Below, one piece after another: positions 22,604 through 30,845 of a stretch of DNA of 64,000 bases; position 1 is the first letter of the stretch; every line of letters starts with the position of its first letter. Origin of the DNA: Microbacteriaceae bacterium (GTDB lineage Bacteria; Actinomycetota; Actinomycetes; Actinomycetales; Microbacteriaceae); assembly GCA_004297935.1 (NCBI GenBank), contig SCRE01000018.1, positions 124,001 to 188,000 of the forward strand, in the 5' to 3' direction. A program made the translations under genes and the position numbers. The notes below the pieces were generated by a model, which saw nothing but the letters and a program-made list of their open reading frames with translations, did not search any database and was not told the DNA's origin.

Positions 22604-22609
22604 CGAATC

Positions 22610-23575
22610 ATGGCAGAAGTCGAATACCGAAACCTGGGCGCATCCGGTCTGATCGTTTCAACGATCGGGATCGGCTGCAATAGTTTCGGCCGCGCCGGCA
22701 CGGCATCCGAAACGCAGGAGGGCACGAACGCGGTCGTCGACGCGGCGATCGACGCGGGGGTGACGCTGTTCGACACGGCCGACATCTACGGTGCAGAGCG
22801 TGGGCTGTCCGAGACCCTGATGGGCAATGCGCTGAAGGGCAAGCGCGAGCGAATCGTGCTCGCCACGAAATTCGGCATGGACATGCAGGGTGCCAACGGG
22901 CCGGACTGGGGCGCTCGGGGTTCGCGGCGCTACATCCGACGTGCGGTGGAAGCGTCGCTGCGCCGGCTGCAGACCGACTGGATCGATCTCTACCAATTGC
23001 ATCAGCCCGACCCGAGCACACCGATCGAAGAGACGATCGCCACCCTGGACGATCTGATCCGCGAGGGCAAGGTTCGTTACATCGGTCATTCCAATCTCAC
23101 CGGGTGGCAGATCGCAGAGGCCGAGTTCCTGGCGCGCCTGGGCGGGCATCCGCGATTCATTTCGGCCCAGAACGAATACAGCCTGCTCGTGCGCGATGCC
23201 GAGCGCGAGGTGCTGCCGGCGGTGAACCGGTACGGACTCGGCTTTCTGCCGTTCTTCCCGCTCTACAACGGGTTGTTCACCGGCAAGTTCTCCCGGTCGG
23301 GCGGGCCTTCCGACAGCCGGATCATGATGACTCGGAAACATCTCGCAGACAATGCTCCGTGGGACACGATCGAACGCTACGAACAGTTCTGCCGAGAGCG
23401 CGGCGTCAGCATGCTGGCAGCCACGTTCGCGTGGTTGCTCGCCCGGCCAGGACTCACGAGCGTGATCGCGGGCGCGACCAGGCCCGAGCAGATCGTGCAG
23501 AACGCCCAGGCGGCCACGTCGTGGCATCCGACGACCGCCGAGGTCGCCGAGATCTCCGCGCTGTTCGCGGCCTGA
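22610..23575 (+). CDS. Aldo/keto reductase
   Basis: NADPH-dependent oxidoreductase of the AKR fold, 321 residues. The catalytic tetrad is readable: Asp and Tyr in LFDTADIYGAERGLSE, Lys in IVLATKFGM and His in LYQLHQPDPSTP. The cofactor-binding C-terminus is TSVIAGATRPEQIVQNAQA. It resembles the YhdN/Tas-like general stress group; the physiological carbonyl substrate is unknown. Start at ATG 22610 (MAEVEYRNLG), which matches the family N-terminus; the open frame upstream is non-coding. Monocistronic by position. Confidence 0.9.
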   Translation: MAEVEYRNLGASGLIVSTIGIGCNSFGRAGTASETQEGTNAVVDAAIDAGVTLFDTADIYGAERGLSETLMGNALKGKRERIVLATKFGMDMQGANGPDWGARGSRRYIRRAVEASLRRLQTDWIDLYQLHQPDPSTPIEETIATLDDLIREGKVRYIGHSNLTGWQIAEAEFLARLGGHPRFISAQNEYSLLVRDAEREVLPAVNRYGLGFLPFFPLYNGLFTGKFSRSGGPSDSRIMMTRKHLADNAPWDTIERYEQFCRERGVSMLAATFAWLLARPGLTSVIAGATRPEQIVQNAQAATSWHPTTAEVAEISALFAA

Positions 23576-23603
23576 GTGCGTGGCCTGAGTGCGTGGCCCG
23601 AGT
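23567..23603. repeat. 13-bp tandem repeat at the aldo/keto reductase stop codon
   Basis: GCGGCCTGAGT, GCGTGGCCTGAGT, GCGTGGCCCGAGT: the stop codon TGA (23573-23575) is inside the first unit, and the next unit repeats CCTGAGT, giving a second stop-like copy. A duplication of the gene's last bases. Confidence 0.8.
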
Positions 23604-23658
23604 TCGGGGTCGGCAGCGGTGGCGGAAGAAAGCCGGTCATCGGCCATAAAATGCCGTT

Positions 23659-24375
23659 ATGAGCATGTTGGACGTCGTTGCGCTTGTCGTCGCCGTCGTC
23701 GCCATCGGATTCGGCGTCGTCGCCGTCGTGCGCGCACGATCGGCCGAAGACAAGGCGGGGGCTGCGGCTATGGCGGCGGCTCACGCGAGGGAGCGTGCCG
23801 AATCGGCGGCGGAGGATGCTGCGCAGGCGATCGAACGGGCCGGCGCGGCCCGCGGGGACGCGGCCACCGCGCTTGATCAGGCAACGAGAGCCCGGCAAGG
23901 GGTCGTACAGGCGCAAGCGAACGCGGCGGCGGCTCATCAGGACGCCGAGCAGGCCCGGGCGGATGCGGAGCGCGCCCGGCTCGACGCAGAAACGGCGACC
24001 GGTGCGCTGGACACGGTGCGGCGCTCGATCGGCTCAGTGGGCGCCGTGGGCTCGACATCCGCCGGCGAATCGGTCGAAGCATCCGCTCCTGTGGATCCCG
24101 TTGCCTGGAAGCTGGAACAGGTCAAGCCCATGATCTGGCTGGTGCGCAACACCGGATCGTCCACCGCGCGTTCGGCACTGCTGACCGACGCGACCCAGCC
24201 GCCGAAGTTCGTACGCCCTGACGAGGTGATTCCCCGAGCCGTGCCGCCGGGCGATCATCTGCAGTTCCGCGTGCAGACGACACGCGGCGGACCGCCCCCT
24301 CGCGTGCGCGTGATGTGGCGCGAAGATGGTGCCACCGAGCCGAAGACCTTCGACGTGACCATGCTTGCCGAATGA
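23659..24375 (+). CDS. Membrane-anchored coiled-coil protein of unknown function
   Basis: 238 residues, not recognised. One N-terminal membrane helix (about residues 4-25, VVALVVAVVAIGFGVVAVV), then an Ala/Glu/Arg/Asp-rich helical region (about 28-120) with heptad-like periodicity, a flexible Ser/Gly/Ala linker, and a C-terminal beta-rich domain (about 150-238; IWLVRNTGSSTARSALLTD, HLQFRVQTTRGGPPPRVRV) that looks like an extracellular or accessory Ig-like fold. TAAAAT at 23647-23652 ends 6 nt before the ATG, pointing to a leaderless mRNA. Followed by a small zinc-ribbon gene. Confidence 0.7.
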   Translation: MSMLDVVALVVAVVAIGFGVVAVVRARSAEDKAGAAAMAAAHARERAESAAEDAAQAIERAGAARGDAATALDQATRARQGVVQAQANAAAAHQDAEQARADAERARLDAETATGALDTVRRSIGSVGAVGSTSAGESVEASAPVDPVAWKLEQVKPMIWLVRNTGSSTARSALLTDATQPPKFVRPDEVIPRAVPPGDHLQFRVQTTRGGPPPRVRVMWREDGATEPKTFDVTMLAE

Positions 24376-24395
24376 GACCGGCGTAGCCTCAAAGT

Positions 24396-24557
24396 ATGAG
24401 CCGACGAGACGGTGCGGAGCAGGACGAGACACCGCGTTGCCCGAAGTGCGGCCGAGCACTCGAAGCCGAACCGTTCGACGTCGATGGGCGCACGCACGTC
24501 GCCTATCGCTGCCCGCGGCACGGTGTCGAGGCCATCGGCGACGATGACACGCGCTGA
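24396..24557 (+). CDS. 53-residue zinc-ribbon protein
   Basis: Small gene below the usual length cut-off. It carries a CPKCG knuckle (Cys15, Cys18) and a second pair in YRCPRHG (Cys39, His42), a plausible Cys3-His zinc site on a two-strand ribbon; both ends are acidic. TAGCCT (24384-24389) ends exactly 6 nt before the ATG, the same geometry as the gene before it. The dense Cys/His spacing and this promoter argue that it is real. Function unknown; it could bind RNA, DNA or a partner protein. Confidence 0.65.
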   Translation: MSRRDGAEQDETPRCPKCGRALEAEPFDVDGRTHVAYRCPRHGVEAIGDDDTR

Positions 24558-24633
24558 GCGCTCACTCGGTGCGCACGGGGTCTGCACCGGGTGCGTGCGA
24601 ATGTATTCACGGATCGAAGAGAAGGAAGGCCAC

Positions 24634-25104
24634 ATGGCAGAGGCGACACTGGGCAGTGCGTTGGAGCGCGAGCATCGCGACATCGACGGTGGAATCGAAG
24701 CGTTCACGGCGGGGCTTGCCGCAGGCGGCACCGACACAGAACCGTTGACCCGGGCGATGACCGGCCTGCGTCGGCACATCTACCTCGAGGAAGAGTTCTT
24801 GTTCCCGCCGCTGCGCGAGGCCGGCATGGTGATGCCGATATTCGTCATGCTCAGGGAACACGGCGAACTCTGGACCACGATGGACCGTGTGGACGCGCTT
24901 CTGGCCGCAGACACCGACTCCGAGACGGTGCTGGCGGCCTGTCACGGGCTGCTGGCGCAGCTTGACGCGCACAACTCGAAGGAAGAGCCGATCATCTACA
25001 CGAAGGCCGACACCCTGCTCTCGCAATCGGCGAGCGCCGAATTGAGCGCATTCCTGGACGACGGGCAGTTGCCGGCGGGTTGGGTCTGCGCCAAAGCCGC
25101 CTGA
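24634..25104 (+). CDS. Hemerythrin HHE-domain protein
   Basis: 156-residue four-helix bundle predicted to bind a di-iron or other metal centre. Metal-ligand candidates are the His of EREHRDIDGG, His and Glu of RRHIYLEEEFLFPPL, His of MLREHGELW and His/Glu of DAHNSKEEPIIY. Homologues serve in oxygen or NO sensing, iron handling or stress protection; which applies is not visible. Start at ATG 24634 with AAGGAAGG ahead. A TetR gene follows after 43 bp, separated by its own promoter. Confidence 0.85.
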   Translation: MAEATLGSALEREHRDIDGGIEAFTAGLAAGGTDTEPLTRAMTGLRRHIYLEEEFLFPPLREAGMVMPIFVMLREHGELWTTMDRVDALLAADTDSETVLAACHGLLAQLDAHNSKEEPIIYTKADTLLSQSASAELSAFLDDGQLPAGWVCAKAA

Positions 25105-25111
25105 ATCACAC

Positions 25112-25141
25112 TTGCGGAGTGAGCGCACACTCACTTAGTAT
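25112..25141 (+). promoter_or_regulatory. TetR promoter with operator filling the -35/-10 spacer
   Basis: TTGCGG (25112-25117), then the perfect dyad AGTGAG-CGCACA-CTCACT (25118-25135), then TAGTAT (25136-25141), then 6 nt and the ATG at 25148. The 18-bp dyad exactly fills the spacer, so repressor binding would exclude RNA polymerase. The likely ligand-responsive repressor is the TetR protein encoded next; autoregulation is inferred. Confidence 0.72.
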
Positions 25142-25147
25142 CTCGGT

Positions 25148-25798
25148 ATGGAAGCCGCAACGCGTCGCGCCAGCCCGATGTCGGTCGAGGACCGTCAATC
25201 GATGATCGTCGATGCGGTCATCCCCCTGTTGCTGGAGCACGGGGCGAACATCACGTCGCGGCAGATCGCAGAGGAGACCGGCGTCGCCGAGGGAACGGTC
25301 TTCCGTGCATTCGGCGACAAAGAGACCCTGATCCGGGCCGCAGTCGAGAAATACTTCGATCCGCAGCCGATGCGGGCGCAACTCGCCCAGATCCCGCAAC
25401 AGGACCCGCTCAGAGACAAGATCAAAGCGTGCATCGGCATCCTGCAGACACGCTTCAGCGGTGTGCTCGCGATGATGTCGGCGCTCGGCCACAAGGAGCG
25501 GCCCCGGTTCGGTCGGGACCCCTCACGGCTCGAGTACTCCGGAATCGTCGCACAATTGCTGGAGCCGGAACTGGAGCGCCTGAACCTGCCGGCGGATCGC
25601 ATTGCGTCGCTGTTGCGACTCGTCGCGTTCGCCACCTCGATTCCGCAGTTCAACGAGTCGGTCGGGTTCACCGTCGATGAGCTCACCGACATCGTTCTGT
25701 ACGGCATCGTCGGCAATCCGCACCCGCACACGCACCCGCAGGCGCAGGCGCAGCCGCAGACCACGGGCAAGGAAGACAAGGACGACACATGCTGCTGA
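25148..25798 (+). CDS. TetR/AcrR family transcriptional regulator
   Basis: 216 residues. N-terminal helix-turn-helix at about residues 18-60 (IVDAVIPLLLEHGANITSRQ, then VAEGTVFRAFGDKETLI); the remainder is a ligand-binding helical domain. The C-terminal tail HPHTHPQAQAQPQ is His/Gln/Pro-rich and may be a metal-binding or flexible tag. The last 10 bp overlap the first ABC gene, so it is translationally coupled to the exporter it probably represses. The promoter is leaderless (TAGTAT + 6 nt + ATG). Confidence 0.9.
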   Translation: MEAATRRASPMSVEDRQSMIVDAVIPLLLEHGANITSRQIAEETGVAEGTVFRAFGDKETLIRAAVEKYFDPQPMRAQLAQIPQQDPLRDKIKACIGILQTRFSGVLAMMSALGHKERPRFGRDPSRLEYSGIVAQLLEPELERLNLPADRIASLLRLVAFATSIPQFNESVGFTVDELTDIVLYGIVGNPHPHTHPQAQAQPQTTGKEDKDDTCC

Positions 25799-27522
25799 AG
25801 CTTCTCGGCCGCTATCTCCGGCCGCACTGGGCGCTCCTGCTGGCGGTGGTGATCTTCCAGTTGGCGCAATCCATCGCGTCGCTGTATCTTCCGACCCTGA
25901 ATGCCGACATCATCGACAACGGCGTGATCAAGGGGGACACCGGTTACATCCTGCGCGTCGGTGCGCTGATGTTGCTGATCACGCTCGCTCAGGTCGCCTG
26001 TGCGATCGCGGCCGTGTATTTCGGCGCGAAGGCCGCGATGGGCGTCGGCCGTGACCTGCGCGGCGCGGTGTTCAATCGGGTCGGCGAGTTCTCCGAGCGG
26101 GAGGTGACGCATTTCGGCGCCCCGTCTCTGATCACCCGCAACACCAACGATGTGCAGCAGGTGCAGATGCTCGTGCTGATGACCTGCACGCTGTTGGTCT
26201 CCGCACCGATTCTGTGCATCGGCGGCATCATCATGGCCATGAACCAGGACCTCGAACTGTCCTGGTTGATCGCCGTGAGCGTGCCCGTGCTGCTGATCGC
26301 CGTCATCCTGATCATCTGGCGCATGGTGCCGCAGTTCCGGCGAATGCAGAGGCGCATCGACGCGGTGAACCGGGTGTTGCGCGAGCAGCTCACGGGCATC
26401 CGAGTCATTCGTGCATTCGTCCGTGAAAATATCGAGACGAAGCGATTCAAGCAGGCCAACGCGGATGTCACCGAGACCGCGCTGAAGGCGGGCCGCCTGT
26501 TCGCCCTGATGTTCCCGACCGTGATGCTCGTGCTCAACATCTCGAGCGTCGCCGTGATCTGGTTCGGAGCGTTCCGGATCCAGGACGGTTCTATGCAGGT
26601 GGGCACGCTCACGGCGTTCCTCAGCTATTTGATGCAGATCCTGATGGCCGTGATGATGGCGACCTTCATGTTCGTGCTGGTTCCGCGTGCCGCGGTGTGT
26701 GCAGACCGGATCGGCGAGGTTCTGAACACCGAGTCCACGGTCCGTCCGCCCGCCAAGCCTGTTCAGACGCTGTCCGAGCACGGTTCTATCGAGTTCTTCG
26801 AAGTCGGTTTCGCCTACCCCGGTGCCGAAGCGCCCGTGCTCAGCGAGATCAATTTCAGGGTCGAACCCGGAACGACAACGGCCATCATCGGCAGCACAGG
26901 CAGCGGCAAGACGACGTTGATCAACCTGCTGCCGCGACTTTTCGATGCGACCAGCGGATCGGTGTTGGTCGACGGCGTGGACGTTGCAGAACTCGACCCT
27001 GACCTGCTGTGGTCGCGGATCGGCCTGGTGCCGCAGAAACCGTACCTGTTCGCCGGTACGGTCGCGACCAACCTGCGCTACGGCAAGACGGACGCGAGCG
27101 ACGAAGAACTCTGGCGCGCGCTCGAAATCGCGCAGGCAAAGGACTTCGTCCTCGCGATGGAGGGCGGCTTGGATGCCGAGATCGCGCAGGGCGGCACGAA
27201 CGTCTCAGGCGGGCAGCGGCAGCGGCTGGCAATAGCGCGTGCCCTGGTCAAGCGCCCGGAGTTGTACGTGTTCGACGACTCGTTCTCCGCGCTCGACCTC
27301 GCGACGGATGCCCGGCTACGGCGTGCTCTGCGAGAGGGTGAGAAGGATGCGACATTCGTGATCGTCGCCCAGCGCGTGTCGACGATCGTCGAAGCCGACC
27401 AGATCCTCGTCGTCGAGGACGGCCGCATCGTGGCCAGCGGCACCCACGACGAGTTGCTGGCTACCTCGCTCACCTATGCGGAGATCGTCTCGTCCCAGCT
27501 GACAGCGGAGGAGGCAGCATGA
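25789..27522 (+). CDS. ABC exporter subunit A (degenerate nucleotide site)
   Basis: 577-residue half-transporter: six membrane helices (residues 1 to about 310) then a nucleotide-binding domain. Walker A GSTGSGKTT with Lys374, canonical signature NVSGGQRQRLAIARAL. The Walker B is VFDDSFSALD: the position of the catalytic Glu is Ser498. That pattern marks the non-hydrolysing half of heterodimeric exporters (BmrC/LmrC/TM287 type). Starts inside the end of the TetR gene and its stop overlaps the ATG of the partner. Substrate not deducible; drugs or lipids are usual. Confidence 0.93.
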   Translation: MLLKLLGRYLRPHWALLLAVVIFQLAQSIASLYLPTLNADIIDNGVIKGDTGYILRVGALMLLITLAQVACAIAAVYFGAKAAMGVGRDLRGAVFNRVGEFSEREVTHFGAPSLITRNTNDVQQVQMLVLMTCTLLVSAPILCIGGIIMAMNQDLELSWLIAVSVPVLLIAVILIIWRMVPQFRRMQRRIDAVNRVLREQLTGIRVIRAFVRENIETKRFKQANADVTETALKAGRLFALMFPTVMLVLNISSVAVIWFGAFRIQDGSMQVGTLTAFLSYLMQILMAVMMATFMFVLVPRAAVCADRIGEVLNTESTVRPPAKPVQTLSEHGSIEFFEVGFAYPGAEAPVLSEINFRVEPGTTTAIIGSTGSGKTTLINLLPRLFDATSGSVLVDGVDVAELDPDLLWSRIGLVPQKPYLFAGTVATNLRYGKTDASDEELWRALEIAQAKDFVLAMEGGLDAEIAQGGTNVSGGQRQRLAIARALVKRPELYVFDDSFSALDLATDARLRRALREGEKDATFVIVAQRVSTIVEADQILVVEDGRIVASGTHDELLATSLTYAEIVSSQLTAEEAA

Positions 27523-29495
27523 GCACCACCTCATCAACGCGAAACGAGGCGAGGCCGCCGATCCGGCGTGGCCCGGGCGGCGGGGGACCGTTCGGCGGCA
27601 TGGGGATGCCGACCGAGAAGTCGATGAACTTCGGGCCGAGCGCCAAACGACTCCTCGGGCGACTGCGCCCCGAGACGTGGCCGATCGTGCTCGTGACTGT
27701 CTTGACCGTCTTGAGCGTCGGATTCTCGGTGCTCGGGCCGAGGCTGCTCGGCAATGGAACCAACCTGATCGTTGCGGGCTTCGTCTCGAAGAGCCTGCCG
27801 GCCGGGGTCTCGCAGCAGCAGGTGATCGCGGGCATGCGCGCGAATGGGCAGGGGCAACTGGCCGACATGCTCAGCGGCATGCACCTGACTCCGGGCAGCG
27901 GCATCGACTTCGCCGCCCTGTCGAGTGTCCTGTTCTGGGTGCTTGTGCTGTACATCATGGCATCCGTGTTCTCGTGGTTACAGGCGTTCGTGCTGAACGG
28001 GGTGACCCAGCGGACGGTATACCGGTTGCGCGAAGACGTCGAGGAGAAGATCCACCGTCTGCCATTGAGATACTTCGACACGATGCAGCGCGGTGAGCTG
28101 CTCAGCCGGGTGACGAACGACATCGACAACATCTCCCAGAGCCTGCAGCAGACGATGAGTCAGATGCTGACCTCACTGCTGACGGTCGTCGGCGTTCTAC
28201 TGATGATGTTTCTGCTGTCACCGATCCTCGCGCTGATCGCACTCGTGACGATCCCGGTCACGCTGTTGATCACGACGATCATCGCCAAACGCTCACAGAA
28301 GCTGTTCGTCGCACAGTGGACTCACACCGGCACGCTCAACGCGCAGATCGAAGAGGCGTTCACGGGGCACGCGCTCGTCAAGGTCTTCGGCCGCCATCGT
28401 GAGGTCGAAGAGGTGTTCCGCCAGAAGAACGAGGAGCTCTACCAGGCGAGCTTCGGGGCGCAGTTCATCTCGGGGATCATCATGCCGGCCATGATGTTCG
28501 TCGGAAACCTGGTGTACGTGGCGATCGCGGCCGTCGGCGGGCTGCTGGTCGTCTCCGGCAGTATGCAGATCGGTGACGTTCAGGCGTTCATCCAGTACTC
28601 GCGTCAGTTCACGCAGCCGCTGAGTCAGCTCGGGTCGATGGCCAACCTGTTGCAGTCCGGCGTCGCATCCGCCGAGCGCGTGTTCGAGCTTCTGGACGCC
28701 GACGAGCAGAGTGACGACCCGGAGAACCCGGTGAGCCCGAAGGGCACGCGGGGACTCCTGGCGTTCGAGAACGTATCGTTCAGCTATTCGGAGGACAAGC
28801 CGTTGATCGCCGACCTGTCGCTGGTTGCGCAACCGGGGCAGACCGTCGCGATCGTGGGACCGACCGGCGCAGGCAAGACGACTCTGGTGAACCTGATGAT
28901 GCGTTTCTACGAGCTCGACAGGGGCAGGATCACGCTCGACGGCGAGGATATCGCCCGGATGACGCGGTACGACCTTCGCTCGCGGATGGGCATGGTGCTG
29001 CAGGACACCTGGCTGTTCGAGGGCAGCATCCGGGACAACATCGCGTACGGCAGGCCCGACGCGACGGAGGAGGAGATCGTGGAGGCGGCCAAAGCCACAT
29101 ACGTCGACCGGTTCGTGCGTTCGCTGCCGGACGGCTACGACACGAAACTCGACGACGAGGGTGGGAATGTGAGCGCGGGGGAGAAGCAGTTGCTGACCAT
29201 CGCGCGCGCATTCCTGGCGCGGCCGAGTGTGCTCATCCTGGATGAGGCGACGAGTTCGGTCGACACGCGCACGGAGCTGCTGGTGCAGAAGGCGATGAGC
29301 GCATTGCGAAAGGACCGCACGAGTTTCGTGATCGCGCACCGCCTGTCGACCATTCGAGACGCCGACCTGATCCTGGTGATGGAGGCCGGGCGGATCGTGG
29401 AACAGGGCACGCACTCCGAGCTGCTGGCCGCCGGCGGCGCGTACTACACCCTCTACAACGCACAGTTCGCGGGCGCAGCCGTCGATGAGGTCTGA
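27519..29495 (+). CDS. ABC exporter subunit B (catalytic half)
   Basis: 658-residue half-transporter, longer than its partner by a Gly/Pro-rich N-terminal tail and a lengthened first periplasmic loop. Six helices then the NBD: Walker A GPTGAGKTT (Lys453), Walker B LILDEATSSVD with catalytic Glu576. Its signature is NVSAGEKQLL, not LSGGQ. A weakened signature in this subunit faces the Ser-containing Walker B of the partner, exactly the asymmetric degenerate site expected in a heterodimer. ATG overlaps the subunit A stop (ATGA). Confidence 0.94.
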   Translation: MSTTSSTRNEARPPIRRGPGGGGPFGGMGMPTEKSMNFGPSAKRLLGRLRPETWPIVLVTVLTVLSVGFSVLGPRLLGNGTNLIVAGFVSKSLPAGVSQQQVIAGMRANGQGQLADMLSGMHLTPGSGIDFAALSSVLFWVLVLYIMASVFSWLQAFVLNGVTQRTVYRLREDVEEKIHRLPLRYFDTMQRGELLSRVTNDIDNISQSLQQTMSQMLTSLLTVVGVLLMMFLLSPILALIALVTIPVTLLITTIIAKRSQKLFVAQWTHTGTLNAQIEEAFTGHALVKVFGRHREVEEVFRQKNEELYQASFGAQFISGIIMPAMMFVGNLVYVAIAAVGGLLVVSGSMQIGDVQAFIQYSRQFTQPLSQLGSMANLLQSGVASAERVFELLDADEQSDDPENPVSPKGTRGLLAFENVSFSYSEDKPLIADLSLVAQPGQTVAIVGPTGAGKTTLVNLMMRFYELDRGRITLDGEDIARMTRYDLRSRMGMVLQDTWLFEGSIRDNIAYGRPDATEEEIVEAAKATYVDRFVRSLPDGYDTKLDDEGGNVSAGEKQLLTIARAFLARPSVLILDEATSSVDTRTELLVQKAMSALRKDRTSFVIAHRLSTIRDADLILVMEAGRIVEQGTHSELLAAGGAYYTLYNAQFAGAAVDEV

Positions 29496-29555
29496 CCCGG
29501 CCTCGGCGAAACGCGTGCTGGGTGAGTTGCGCACAGGAGCGTCGATCAGCGAGTA

Positions 29556-29597
29556 GTGCACAGATGCGCCGAAACGGGTCCGCTCAGGTCTGTGCAC
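29556..29597. repeat. 9-bp inverted repeat upstream of the DUF4192 gene
   Basis: Perfect arms GTGCACAGA (29556-29564) and TCTGTGCAC (29589-29597) with a 24-bp centre, ending 16 bp before the DUF4192 start codon. A related GCGCACAGG occurs at 29530-29538. No T-run, so an operator is more likely than a terminator. Confidence 0.6.
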
Positions 29598-29613
29598 GCG
29601 GCAGTCTGTTCGC

Positions 29614-30840
29614 ATGCAGACCATCGTCACAACCGATCAGCCGCACGACCTGCTCGCGCTGGTGCCGCAGCTGGTCGGATTCCGTCCGCAGAACAGCCTT
29701 GTCCTCATCGCGTTCAACGGCAAGCGCACGTGCGGCGCGTATCGAGTCGATCTTCCAGACCCGGCGTCCGACTCCAGCTATCGACGGATGGCCACGACGC
29801 TGATCGGCATGCTCTGCAAGGTCCGCGAGGCCGACGGAGTGATCCTCGTGATCTACACCGATGACCGCTTCGACGAGTGCGGCGGCATTCCGCGAGAGAC
29901 GTTCGCGATGATCGTGCTCGGCCGGGCGCGCACAGCGGGGTTTGCCGTGAAGGACGCCCTGTGCGTCGCCGCGGATGGCTGGGGCTCGTACTTCGACGAT
30001 ACGGATGCCGCCGCCCAGCCGCGCAGACTGGCCATGATCGACGAGTCCTCAGCACACGCGGCCGTTCCGGATGGCGAGCGGGCCGCCTTGCTCTCGCCGC
30101 GCGAGCGGGCGAAGCTGCCGTCGGTGGATCTTGCGCGGCGAGAACGGATCGGGCGCGCCGTGGCCAGATTGCGAACCGGGTCGACGGGGAGGGGAGCGTA
30201 CGTCGCCGACGTTGCGGCGGCAATGTGCTCAACCGATGCGGGAGCAACCGGGAGCGTCGCGGACGTGGATTCCCTGTTCGAGCCGTGGGAGGGGTTCGTC
30301 GCATTCGCCGAGGTCGCCCTGAGGCTCGACGGTGCGACGATCTCGTCCGAACTCGCCGCGCAGATCATCCTGACAGCCGAGCTTCCGAGTCTGCGGGACG
30401 TGCTGCTGTTCGACTGGGCGTGGGGCCGTGACATCGGCTTGCGCGCCTGTCGGCTGAACCAGAGGCACACTCGCGGCGAACTCATCACTGCTGACGAGGA
30501 CGGAGCGCTCGGGCTCGCGGGAATCGGCATGCCGCGACCGGATCCCGACCGCTTGGGGACGGCGATCGAGCTGCTCCGGCATCTCACGGCGTGCGCGCCG
30601 AAGTCGATGCGCGCACCCCTGTTGACCATGCTCGCCTGGCTGCACTGGGCCTTGGGATCAGGCTCGACGGCCGCCCTGTTCATCGCGCAGGCTCGGGCGA
30701 TCGACTCGCGCTACGGGCTCGCCGAACTGCTCGACTCGACGCTGCAGAACGGCATGCTTCCGGAGTGGTCCTTCGAGCGGGTCGACCCGTGCCGGCGACC
30801 TGTCATGAGCTCGCGACCGAGCTCGCGACCGAGCTCATGA
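29614..30840 (+). CDS. DUF4192 domain protein
   Basis: 408 residues. The N-terminus (TTDQPHDLLALVPQLVGFRP, NSLVLIAFNG) and the following READGVILVIYTDDR are hallmarks of DUF4192, found almost only in actinobacteria and of unknown function; no catalytic motif is apparent. The C-terminal part is helical and resembles the DUF4192 tail with AWLHWALGSGSTAALFIAQAR. The very end is built of 12-bp repeats (30807-30842) encoding SSRPSSRPSS, and the stop codon arose inside the third copy. No Shine-Dalgarno; CAGTCT ends 6 nt before the ATG. Convergent with the next gene at 5 bp. Confidence 0.82.
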   Translation: MQTIVTTDQPHDLLALVPQLVGFRPQNSLVLIAFNGKRTCGAYRVDLPDPASDSSYRRMATTLIGMLCKVREADGVILVIYTDDRFDECGGIPRETFAMIVLGRARTAGFAVKDALCVAADGWGSYFDDTDAAAQPRRLAMIDESSAHAAVPDGERAALLSPRERAKLPSVDLARRERIGRAVARLRTGSTGRGAYVADVAAAMCSTDAGATGSVADVDSLFEPWEGFVAFAEVALRLDGATISSELAAQIILTAELPSLRDVLLFDWAWGRDIGLRACRLNQRHTRGELITADEDGALGLAGIGMPRPDPDRLGTAIELLRHLTACAPKSMRAPLLTMLAWLHWALGSGSTAALFIAQARAIDSRYGLAELLDSTLQNGMLPEWSFERVDPCRRPVMSSRPSSRPSS

Positions 30841-30845
30841 CCGAG

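Larger units (their letters stand above)
22082..22609. other. 528-bp gap with several dyads and repeats; possible structured RNA
   Basis: No convincing coding frame. Features from left to right: a direct repeat CCCCCAGTTG (22091-22100 and 22102-22111); a perfect palindrome CTGAGC-TAA-GCTCAG (22162-22176); three 14-bp tandem units (22183-22224); GCGTGA/TCACGC (22280-22285, 22296-22301); and an 8-bp stem TCCATTGC/GCAATGGA (22399-22406, 22423-22430). No T-run follows the stems. The right end holds the promoter of the aldo/keto reductase. I did not recognise RNase P RNA, tmRNA or SRP RNA motifs. Confidence 0.45.
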
